18,331 nt of DNA from Scleroderma bovista. Taxonomy: Eukaryota > Basidiomycota > Agaricomycetes > Boletales > Sclerodermataceae. The stretch is taken from positions 1 through 18,331 of the forward strand of contig JAYMGJ010000366.1 in NCBI GenBank assembly GCA_037178675.1. Direction: 5' to 3'. This document shows positions 1 to 8,212 of this stretch, one piece after another. The position numbers were made by a program, and so were the translations under genes. The notes under the pieces were generated by a model. It did not search any database and was not told the DNA's origin. It saw only the letters and a list, made by a program, of their open reading frames with translations. The stretch's first letter is position 1, and the number at the start of each line of letters is the position of its first letter.

Positions 1-68
1 TATCAACATACATAATGGAATGCATGAGTCGACTGACTCATATGTTCATTTTCTGATCGTTCTTTTAG

Positions 69-361
69 GCCATGTCCAGCGGGACGACATAATCTCACTC
101 GCCTACACACTTATCTACCTCGCACATGGAATGCTTCCGTGGTATCATTGCAAGGATCCCAAGCAGTGTATGACACTAAAGCAATGTTTTTGGCCTTCGC
201 AGCTCACACCATCACTGCCCTTGACGCTGGAGCTATTTTTAGACTATGCTCAAAGTCTCAAGTGCGTATCTATCCCTTCATGATACCCTTGGTTTTTGAC
301 CTTCTATTGCAGTTTTGATGCTGAGCTAGACTATTCATACTTACAAAGCCAGCTGAGATGA
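69..361 (+). CDS. Casein-kinase-1-like protein kinase, C-terminal exons (partial)
   Basis: Two exons, 69-261 and 313-361, joined across a 51-nt intron (262-312, GTGCGT...TTGCAG). An earlier intron ends at the TTTTAG at 63-68, so the N-lobe and catalytic loop lie left of the window. The first exon encodes QRDDIISLAYTLIYL followed by LPW, which matches the CK1 subdomain IX-X pattern (RRDD-x-ESLGY ... LPW). Splicing then yields QSLNFDAELDYSYL, close to the CK1 C-lobe signature (RSLxFDxxPDYxYL), and a TGA stop at 359-361. The fact that the predicted splice restores this signature supports both the intron and the family. Family role: Ser/Thr phosphorylation. Many basidiomycete CK1-like copies are degenerate, and catalytic competence cannot be judged here. 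There is no long tail after the kinase fold, unlike classical CK1. Confidence 0.62.
262..312 (+). other. Spliceosomal intron in kinase gene
   Basis: GTGCGT donor and a pyrimidine-rich acceptor ending TTGCAG. Removing these 51 nt replaces an early stop with the conserved kinase C-lobe motif NFDAELDYSYL. Confidence 0.6.
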
Positions 362-685
362 TCACTGCTCACTCCAATCTTTGATCCATAGTCTTGTTCA
401 TTGGAAGCAGATACATTAGTGGTACTCAGTGGTGCTCTGCTGGCACTATGCAATGGTTATGCACCAAGTTTTTGCAGCAGTTTTGCAGGGGTCTGCAGCA
501 AGTCTGCAGTGTTTGGAATTCAACTTAGTTCATGCTGTGATCAATGCCGGACAGGCACACCACTTACAAATAGATCTTATCTAAGACCAAAATATGAGAA
601 GGATTCTAAGTCTAGATACAACCACTGAAAAAAAAATAGCACAATAACAGCATCTCAACTGCAACAACCACCATCACCCTATACC
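362..685. other. Non-coding stretch between kinase and transposase-like ORF
   Basis: I see no convincing gene. A 75-codon open frame at 401-628 has no recognisable motif and an unstructured, Cys-rich composition, so it is probably chance. An A-rich run (626-637) and a CA-rich stretch (641-683) lie just before the ATG at 686 and may be its 5' leader. Confidence 0.4.
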
Positions 686-1099
686 ATGCCTCGCAACTCT
701 GCCCAGAAGGCTTTGTTGGAAAAAATTGACACATTTGCCTTGGAAATTGCTGAAAGATGCGCGAAAATCATGGACCAATACGATCCAGAGGATGTCAGCA
801 ATACAGAAGAAAGTGAAGTGGAGGACGATGTACCGATCATTATTGATCCTCTCTTGTCCATCTCACCCATCTCCCCAATCATGTCATCCATGAGTGACAA
901 AGAATCTGATTCGAGTGAGGACACGATTGTAATCCTTAGACAGGAAGAGGCACGATATCGTCACCTGTTGGGTGCAATCAGTGCACTCCGTGATGAAGTG
1001 CTGAAGGCTCATGTACTCCAGCGCATACCAGTGCCTGTGATGCAGTGTCACGCACCAAATGTGTTTGGTACTGTGGACATGGAGAAAGTTAGCCAATGA
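686..1099 (+). pseudogene. N-terminal part of a putative DDE (Harbinger-like) transposase ORF, truncated by an LTR
   Basis: The frame runs 137 codons from ATG 686 to a TGA at 1097. Residues 1-120 are element-independent: a basic and helical start (MPRNSAQKALLEKIDTF), an acidic Ser-rich stretch (about residues 36-80), then RYRHLLGAISALRDEVLKA. I recall this order from N-termini of basidiomycete DDE/Harbinger-like transposase ORFs, in which a helical DNA-binding region and catalytic core follow. Those parts are missing, because from base 1046 the sequence is the gypsy LTR and the last 17 codons are LTR-derived. No continuation of the ORF is visible on the other side of the insertion at 9973. 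The family assignment is from memory of the pattern, not a search; this could instead be an unrelated coiled-coil protein. Confidence 0.42.
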
Positions 1100-3368
1100 A
1101 ATTAATGCAAAGAACGCACCCAAGATCTGTTGAAAGATTGTCCCGACTTGAGGGATACAGACAGCCCTCACTATCCATATCATGCAAAGTCAAGACTATC
1201 CTTATGCAAAGAATGAATACAAGCCCGTTGTAGCCATCTATCGCACGAGAATGACTATCCTGATGCAAGAGATGAATGCCAATGCAGACAGTCATCTATT
1301 GCACGAGAACCGCCAAGAAGCAGAAGAATCCAAGGATTGGTGATCATTTCAGTATGAGAGAGAAATGCAACCTACTGCAGTCCAACTCCCATACCAGAAC
1401 AACCAAAGAAGCAGAAGAAACAATAGAGAAATGAAGGAGAAAAGGAAGAATCATTTTTAGCACCCAAATGTCAAATTTAGGTGCCCAGTGCCAGCATTCC
1501 GATATTTTGAATAGCTCCGCCATTTTTGAAGCTATCAATCATGTGACTATACCATCATGGAGCCTAGACCGTGGTCTATCTGCCTGTCAAGTTCCGACGT
1601 AAATCCGTTCATTTCCCACGGAGATATTCCACCCGCAATCCAGACACCCACTTCATCACTCACTATGGAGTCCGCATTTTCTCTGGGACGTTTCTCCACT
1701 ATTGCAGCAGACCTCAACTACATCCTGCTTTTGGGACAGCCTCTCCCTGAGCTCCTGTGTACTGTCTGGTACATATCTTCCCAGCCTGCTCCCTCAGTCC
1801 CTCTCGTTCTCGGTCAGCGCATTCTCCTCGTCAGTCCTGCGTTGCGCACATACTTTGGTTGTCTCAAGTCTATCGTTACACTTGAAAATTCATACCTGGT
1901 CGTCTCTGTGTCTCCTGAGTCCTCTGCATATGGTCCTTTCATTCCAGGGTCCTGTCACATCCATCTCCCTCTATCATTCATCTTGCTTCCCTGGACACGT
2001 CGAATCCGCTACTTGCGATTCTCTTCCCTGCTATCCCGCAACAAACACGAATGAAACAGTGCTCTAGAACCCTTCTTAGGAGCCCTTATAAAGTACAGAA
2101 CCTTCCCCTTACTGCTCAAGGGAAGACTGTACTTCGGGAGCACCAAATCTCGCGTTTTTGCTCTACAGAAGCTCAATCCAAGGGATTTGTGACACTCTGT
2201 GACCAGCTGTGACTCTACTTGTCATTCCAGGCCCCCTGACACTGCTCTTCTGGTTGGATCAATTCTTTTATTATCCCCCAGCCACTCCCATCAGTGGCAC
2301 TGCTTCAGAAGCTCATCTCCAGATCTAAAGTTCAATCAATCATAGGTTGTGCTTCCCTTCTTTCTGAGTCACACAGAGTCACTCTGGCTCACTCTGACTC
2401 ACTCTGCTGCGCATTATTCATCCCCTCTTGGCATTACTAATCCCCATTACTCCCCTTACCAATCACTTACCAATCATCCTTCAAATCATGCTTATCATGC
2501 TGCTTATCAATTCATGACTCATGCCCCTATGATTCATATGCATTATGTCATCGCATATGCTCATTTAGCTTTGATCTACTCATCCCATGCTTTCCCCCCC
2601 TCTCTTTTGGGCCCCATGCAATGATTTTTCCATATTCTTGGTTATACACCCCTTTTTACCTATGTTTTTGCTCTTTCCCTTGGCTCAGCAGCTTGTTCAG
2701 GCTCCCCCCATCGATGACTCAGCCTGATTACACTGCTTATCAATCGCTTACCAATTTCTTACCAAGCACTTAGTCATTTGTGCTTACAGGGCCACAGCCC
2801 CTCCTGTATATAAACCAGCAGCCAAAGGCTGCAAGGAAGTGTCTGCTTCCCCCTTAATAAAGCGACCAAATTCACTCTCCCTCACTGTCTATAAGCTCTA
2901 TCTCTGTCTTTGGACTTGTAGGTCACTCAGTGCTGGCCTAAAGCTCCTATATTGTTGTTTATCAGATATATCTTGTATCTGATCATTTCTCTAGGCTCAA
3001 GCACAGTCTAGCATCTCTGTCCACTCCATCCCATCACTGTCCATCACATTCTTGAAGCAGGAACTGTCCCCTTGCTTCCCCTCTGCTCCATCACTGCTGT
3101 ATCCCCCCTATCATCAATCTATCATCACTCCTCAATCCCAGGACTCTTCCTAACCACTGTGGTAGGCTGAAGAGGAGTCAATACCATCCCCAGTCGCATA
3201 TCATCCCCATTAGAAGCCCTTCCCTTCCCTCCTGCATCCTGCATGAAGGTGTGCAGCACATCCCCCTGAGGAGATTAAATACCAGATATGCAAAGGAAGA
3301 CCACCACTTGCATTTTGCTTTCATTTGGTGTTGGTTGTTGGTTGTTCTGACCTCTTCCCTCACTTAGG
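1046..3368 (+). mobile_element. Left arm: gypsy LTR plus leader, isolated fragment in + orientation
   Basis: This 2.32-kb unit is repeated in reverse complement at 7651-9972. Pairs of positions sum to 11019 over most of the length (for example 1557 with 9462, and 3363 with 7656), so there is almost no net insertion or deletion. The outer edge begins TGTCACGCACCA; the partner begins TGTTACGCACCA, a TG-start typical of LTRs. U3-like sequence carries short repeats (CTTACCAATCA; CTCACTCTG), followed by TATATAAA at 2807 and AATAAA at 2856, and then a leader ending in a splice-acceptor-like CTGACCTCTTCCCTCACTTAG. The U5/leader boundary is not certain; a TGG at 3160 could be a primer-binding site. 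In this copy the unit stops one base after the acceptor AG and abuts pol sequence of opposite orientation. Open frames inside (for example 1557-2054) look like chance ORFs. Confidence 0.7.
2807..2861 (+). promoter_or_regulatory. TATA box and polyadenylation signal of left LTR copy
   Basis: TATATAAA at 2807-2814 is followed 42 nt later by AATAAAG at 2856. Between them is a small stem, GCAGCC-AAA-GGCTGC. A core promoter closely followed by a poly(A) signal is the usual U3/R arrangement of an LTR and gives the + orientation of this arm. Confidence 0.55.
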
Positions 3369-5683
3369 TGCACACCGGGTCGTCCTTATATCTGGTTCTT
3401 ACAGCTTCCATGAAGCTGTCTTGCTGTTGGAAATGGGTGCGGGTGGCAGGTGATTGCCCCACGGATTTGAGTAGAGTGAGATCTTCACTCGTATGTGCGG
3501 GAGCTGCTCTCTCCCTACTCGGTTCTGCGTGTTCATGCAATTCTGCTGCTTTGATACGGCGATCCTTTTGCTTTCCATGCAGTCTATTGCTGTGCCTCAC
3601 ATCTTCTTAACTTGCTCTCATTGAAGCAAGTTGTAGCTCCCTTAATCGATCTTGGGGGAGGTCATCCCCCTCTGGGTCAAGTCTCACATCTGCGTTTGCC
3701 CAATTGACACGTTCGTTCTGGACTCCCTCGCCTCCTTCCATCTCGTAGTAACGGGACAGACAGTCGGCAACCTTGTTTTCAACTCCTTTTACATAGACGA
3801 TTTCTGCATTGAATCGGGACAGATAATCCATCCATCGGATCTGTCGACTCGATAGTTTTTGTTGAGTGGAGAGGTACTTCAGTGCCTCGTGATCAGTAAC
3901 AATTTTGAATGGGAATCCAAGGAGTTTATCCTCCCATTTGAGAAGTGCTTCAAGTATCACAAGTGTTTCTCGTTTGAATGTCCGATAGTTATGTTGGGTG
4001 TCTGTTAGCTTCTTTGACATGAACCCAGCTGGGCAGCATGTCTTCCAGTCTTCTCCCTGCCCGTAGAGTGCACCCACTCCATACAAGGATGCATCACATA
4101 TGAGCCAAATCAGCTCGTTCAAGGTGGGGTTTATCGGCCTCAGTATCAGATATTTGCATGTGAGGTCCTTGATCGCTTGGAAACATTGATCATGAATTTC
4201 TCGCCAGAGGAAGGGGTGTCCATTCCTCTGGATACCTGTGAGTGGTGTGGTGTACACCGACACGTCTGGCATGAACTGTGCCAGGTACTCGACAAGTCCA
4301 ACAAATTGTTGTACCTCATTCAGGTTGCAAGGCTTCCCCCACTCACGTATCCTTGCCATTTTATCTGTGTCTGTGTGGACACCACGCTCATCAATCATGT
4401 GCCCGAGGCAATCGAGCTTTTCTGCATACAAGTCGCATTTTTCTCACTCAAGATAGAATTCCACCTTCGTTAAGGCATCGAGCACGAGTCGCAAGTGCCT
4501 CTCGTGCTCTTCTAGTGTGTTACTGAACACAAATATATCATCGAGATACACATGGACGAACCGTCCAATGTGCTCTTGCAGTACCACTGTCATGAGTCAC
4601 TGGAATGTGGCGGGGGCATTGCAGTCTCCTTGCTGCATGACCTGACTCAGGAATGTACCAAAGATAGTCAAAAATGCTGTCTTCTTAACGTCTTCTGGTT
4701 CCACGTGTACCTGTTCATATGCATTGGATAAGTCTATCTTCGAGTGATATCTCGCTCTCGTGACATCCATTCTGATCTGATCTTGGTCAGGGAATGGGGT
4801 CACGTCCTTGACCATGTTGTCATTGCATTTCCTGCAGTCGATCACGGTCCTTAATTTTCCTGTCTTCTTCAGGATGCATAGCATTGGTGCCGCCTGAGGC
4901 ACACTAGCCATGATCCACCACTTTGCATTCGTGTAGAGTTGGATCTTCTCTGCCAGTTGTGGCTTCAGAGAGTCCGGGCAGCATGGCAGGTGGTAGGTGT
5001 ACTGCTTCCCCTCGTCAACCAGAGGTATCTGATGATTCACTTCGCAGAGTGGGGGCAATTTTGCCACTACTCTGCCCAATTGATTCTTGTATTCGCTCAA
5101 TATCCTATTGCGCAGTCATGGGATATCATCGTCTGCAAGTTTCTTCGCGTTCATCGCGGCAAGTTGTGGGGGCAACTCTAGTTTCTCAGTGGGGGAAGAA
5201 TGCTTCCTGTGCATCCCTCCCCCTGCCCCGAGTCAATGAGCCGCTGGTGGACGCCCAATCCACTTGTGAGCATTGAGCGTCACACTCATTTCAGCCTCTA
5301 CTGAATTCACGATTGAGTGACCCTTGATCCAGAGTGTATCCTCACCAAAGTTGAGGCACACTCGGTGAAGTCTCAGGAACAGCAGACCTATTATACAGCC
5401 ATACCGGTCAATATTGGCAACATCAAAATAGTGTCGTGGGTGACATGTCCCAAGCGCACTGGTACATGTGCACCGTGGGTGATGGTTGAGTGACTACCAA
5501 TGCATCCTAGTTGCAGTGGTAGCTGGGACTCCAGCGTGAATGTAGCCAATTTAGCTATGGTCGCAAATGCAGGACTGACGAAATTCATTGTGCTGCCGGT
5601 GTTGACCATCGTCAATGCTTCGCAGCCATTGACCTTCGCTCGCACTACAAAGCAGGTGTGCAGGTGGAAAGGTACCACTGGCC

Positions 5684-5688
5684 TAGGG
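5684..5688. repeat. Target-site duplication TAGGG, left copy
   Basis: TAGGG directly abutting the TG end of the solo LTR; identical to 6298-6302. Confidence 0.88.
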
Positions 5689-6297
5689 TGTCAAGTCCGG
5701 GTCTACTCCGGTAGGGGGTCCAGTCAAGTCCGGACGAGCGCGGACGAAGGAAGGGGACAGAGGGCTGGACAAGGGATTAGTCCGGCCGGAGTTGGTGACC
5801 GCTTGGATTCAACGACAAGGACGACGTGCGTTGATCCCTTGCGTAGGTTCCGGTCAAGGTGATGAAGACGGAGACAGACAGAGGCTGGAGTAGTGACTAA
5901 GTTGATTTCAGACTGAGGTGTACAGGATAATCTACAGAGTACTTATACTAAGTAAGAACTAGGGACGAGTATTTACGGTGACAAGTAAACAACCTAATGG
6001 CGGACAAAGGACGACCGGAGTAAGGGATAGATCAGGTCCGATGAAAATAAAGTCAGGTCCGGGTAAAATAAACCAGGTCCGGTGAAAATGCTACAAGGTA
6101 GGAGACATATCGAGTACACGGAGAACTCATGTCAAGACAGGGTAGACAGACAAGTGTGGTAAGGACTGGATGCGGACTAGACCAAGGGTCGTAGTTAGCA
6201 GAGGTATATCTGCGCGACCGCGACCAGAGTTGAGCTGTAGGGCTGCGATGTGACAGGAGTAACCGGATGAGATCCGGAGTTGAACATGGTCGTAACA
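5689..6297 (-). mobile_element. Solo LTR of a different retrotransposon family, nested in the gypsy element
   Basis: 609 bp with TG...CA ends: on the minus strand it starts TGTTACGACC and ends CTTGACA. It is flanked on both sides by TAGGG (5684-5688 and 6298-6302), a perfect 5-bp target-site duplication. Removing it with one copy of the duplication (614 bp) puts the protease upstream linker (MNTVIGPPGP) back in frame with VVPFHLHT, which confirms both edges. It holds no ORF of note and is rich in CCGGAC/GTCCGG words and CpG. Strand is inferred from the TGTTACGACC start. A solo LTR is the expected product of recombination between the two LTRs of a full insertion. Confidence 0.9.
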
Positions 6298-6302
6298 TAG
6301 GG
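6298..6302. repeat. Target-site duplication TAGGG, right copy
   Basis: TAGGG directly abutting the CA end of the solo LTR; identical to 5684-5688. Confidence 0.88.
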
Positions 6303-6394
6303 CCAGGTGGGCCTATCACTGTGTTCATGCGCATTGCATATCGAAATGCGCAGTCTGTAGTGTTATGATCCTTCACTGGCTGCAATGCCATCAT

Positions 6395-7639
6395 TCAAGG
6401 AGTGGCTCCGTCTGCCAGTTCCTCATCCAGAAGCAGGTTTTGAAGCCTGATCCCCTCATACTCGCCAAGTACATATGGTCCATCAGGAATAATGTTTTGA
6501 TCTGGCTGGATATACACCATATGTTCCCCACCTGTAGACATGCGTGCTCTACCAAGCCGGCGGTCAAATGTGCGGAGCCCCTCCACTGTTTGAAGGAGCT
6601 CAAATTGTGACTGCTCTGTGTGTTGACTGACATGTTGAAGTGTCACCCACATGTCCTGCAAGGGATGCCCAGCGAAGTCGATCCACACTGAGGTTCTAGC
6701 GAGGGCCATATGCAGATCCTCTGTAGTGTCCTCCAGTTGTTCCTGTGTGCCATCCCTCGGGGCGCTCAGCACCTGGAGTGTGCAGTTGATTAGACTGCGC
6801 ACTCGGTTTGTACTCCATCGGATTATTGCAGCCTGCGGGTCACCTAGCAGGCTACACTCGAATATCCGTGCTACAGTTTTGAGTTGATCAAGGGGTTCGT
6901 TGGTAGCCTCGAGCCTCTCTCGCACGAGACCCACAAACACCACTCCGGTCTCTGGGATGGTGTGCTCACGAGCCATCCATCCATCATCATATGCCCTCCG
7001 AGCACTCTGGCTAGGAAATGCTTGTGCTGCCTCCAAGCCCGGATCCTCCTCAAGCTCAGATGCAATGACGTGCTGCTGATATAAGTGACACGTGAGGCAT
7101 TCACAATGATGGGTGAACCTGAATTGTTCATCCCACTCCCATCGAGGGTTTGCATTAGTGGCCGGCATTGCGATGTTTTCCATCACATTTATTACTCCCC
7201 AGTTGCTGATCCCTTCATCAGCAGCTACATTCACTGGAGCATCTACATGCTTGTGGCCCTGTCCAGGGGCTGGGACCTCCAGTAGGTCGTTGATGTTATC
7301 CTCATGGTAGCCATTTTCATGGGGTTCAACATTCGTGGGTGCAGGTACAGGGGCGGCACTCTGTGCCCCCTTGCAGTCTGACTCATCATTGCTGTCAACC
7401 TCATACCGCTCAATGCAGACATCCATTCCGTCTCGTGCAGTCATGGATGAGCAGTACACAATGTCCTCATTATGGGAGTCATGGGTATGCATCCGCCCAA
7501 GACATGTGACGGGTTCTCCATCACTGTCTCCGTCATTGTTGTATATGTCGATGACGTCTCCTTCGTCACTCGAGTACTGGGGGCCATCTACTGGATCCCC
7601 CTCATCGTCACTCCCTGGTGACGGGTCTTGGTCATCCAT
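6395..7639 (-). CDS. Gag-position ORF (ORF1) of the gypsy element
   Basis: 414 codons starting ATG at 7639, 12 nt after the leader acceptor, ending TGA at 6397-6395. The first 120 residues are very acidic (runs of Asp/Glu/Ser, starting MDDQDPSPGSDDEGD). Near residue 180 there is a Cys/His cluster, HHCECLTCHLYQQH. It is not the retroviral knuckle CX2CX4HX4C. The C-terminal half is helical and Gln/Leu/Arg-rich. Its position between leader and protease suggests a structural or nucleic-acid-binding Gag role; I recognise the Cys cluster type only loosely from basidiomycete repeat proteins. The stop is followed at once by ATGATG in the same frame, leading into protease. The ORF itself is unbroken, unlike the pol region downstream. 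Confidence 0.6.
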   Translation of the reverse strand: MDDQDPSPGSDDEGDPVDGPQYSSDEGDVIDIYNNDGDSDGEPVTCLGRMHTHDSHNEDIVYCSSMTARDGMDVCIERYEVDSNDESDCKGAQSAAPVPAPTNVEPHENGYHEDNINDLLEVPAPGQGHKHVDAPVNVAADEGISNWGVINVMENIAMPATNANPRWEWDEQFRFTHHCECLTCHLYQQHVIASELEEDPGLEAAQAFPSQSARRAYDDGWMAREHTIPETGVVFVGLVRERLEATNEPLDQLKTVARIFECSLLGDPQAAIIRWSTNRVRSLINCTLQVLSAPRDGTQEQLEDTTEDLHMALARTSVWIDFAGHPLQDMWVTLQHVSQHTEQSQFELLQTVEGLRTFDRRLGRARMSTGGEHMVYIQPDQNIIPDGPYVLGEYEGIRLQNLLLDEELADGATP

Positions 7640-7650
7640 GATGCTGTGTG

Positions 7651-7673
7651 CCTAAGTGAGGGAAGAGGTCAGA
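7651..7673 (-). promoter_or_regulatory. Splice-acceptor-like sequence at the end of the leader
   Basis: On the minus strand, a CTGAC branch-point-like sequence is followed by a pyrimidine tract and CACTTAG, with the AG at 7653-7652. The ORF ATG at 7639 follows 12 nt later. This suggests the leader contains an intron spliced just before the first ORF. No donor was identified, so this is an inference from the acceptor alone. Confidence 0.35.
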
Positions 7674-8157
7674 ACAACCAACAACCAACACCAAATGACA
7701 GCAAAATGCAAGTGGTGGTCTTCCTTTGTGTATCTGGTATTTAATCTCCTCAGGGGGATGTGCTGCACACCTTCAGGCAGGATGCAGGAGGGAAGGGAAG
7801 GGCTTCTAATGGGGATGATATGCGACTGGGGATGGTATTGACTCCTCTTCAGCCTACCACAGTGGTTAGGAAGAGTCCTGGGATTGAGGAGTGATGATAG
7901 ATTGATGATAGGGGGGATACAGCAGTGATGGAGCAGAGGGGAAGCAAGGGGACAGTTCCTGCTTCAAGAATGTGATGGACAGTGATGGGATGGAGTGGAC
8001 AGAGATGCTAGACTGTGCTTAAGCCTAGAGAAATGATCAGATACAAGATATATCTGATAAACAACAATATAGGAGCTTTAGGCCAGCACTGAGTGACCTA
8101 CAAGTCCAAAGACAGAGATAGAGCTTATAGACAGTGAGGGAGAGTGAATTTGGTCGC

Positions 8158-8212
8158 TTTATTGAGGGGGAAGCAGACACTTCCTTGCAGCCTTTGGCTG
8201 CTGGTTTATATA
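8158..8212 (-). promoter_or_regulatory. TATA box and polyadenylation signal of right LTR copy
   Basis: Minus-strand TATATAAA at 8212-8205 and AATAAA at 8163-8158, mirror images of the left arm signals. The orientation points toward the gag/pol region, consistent with this being the promoter LTR of the element. Confidence 0.55.

Larger units (their letters stand above)
3369..6394 (-). pseudogene. pol: Broken gypsy pro-pol frame: aspartic protease, reverse transcriptase, RNase H
   Basis: Protease lies at 5683-5391 with its upstream linker at 6394-6303. The active-site triplet reads MVNTGSTMNF, so the catalytic Asp of DTG/DSG is Asn here. RT motifs are KIDLSNAYEQV (motif A), QQGDCNAPATFQ, and an intact YLDD at 4548-4537. 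RNase H acidic residues are visible in ICDASLYG, ETLVILEAL, VTDHEAL and VADCLSRYY. The frame is interrupted by in-frame stops at 5235, 5118, 4599 and 4446 (TGA) and 3609 (TAA), by one missing base near 5430, and by the solo LTR at 5689-6297. It ends at 3369 in the linker (DSFMEAVRTRYKDDPV) before the integrase zinc finger. In life the family copies RNA into DNA in virus-like particles; this copy cannot encode the full product. Confidence 0.88.

Noticed and set aside
1557..2054. 165-codon ORF in the left arm, matched at 9462-8965
   Set aside because: Conservation is explained by the arms being copies of one LTR. Composition is Ser/Leu/Pro from pyrimidine-rich DNA, with no domain.
2087..2093. 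TATAAAG as the LTR promoter
   Set aside because: The matching place in the right arm has lost it (CTAATAG), while TATATAAA at 2807 is kept in both arms and is followed by a poly(A) signal.
3178..3363. 61-codon ORF, nearly identical to one at 7656-7841
   Set aside because: The pair exists because the region lies in the inverted arms. It is antisense to the LTR leader and has no recognisable motif.
4597..4599. TGA codons in pol as selenocysteine or recoding sites
   Set aside because: There are several, at places where the family normally has an ordinary residue, together with a TAA, a frame change and a dead protease. Decay is the simpler reading.
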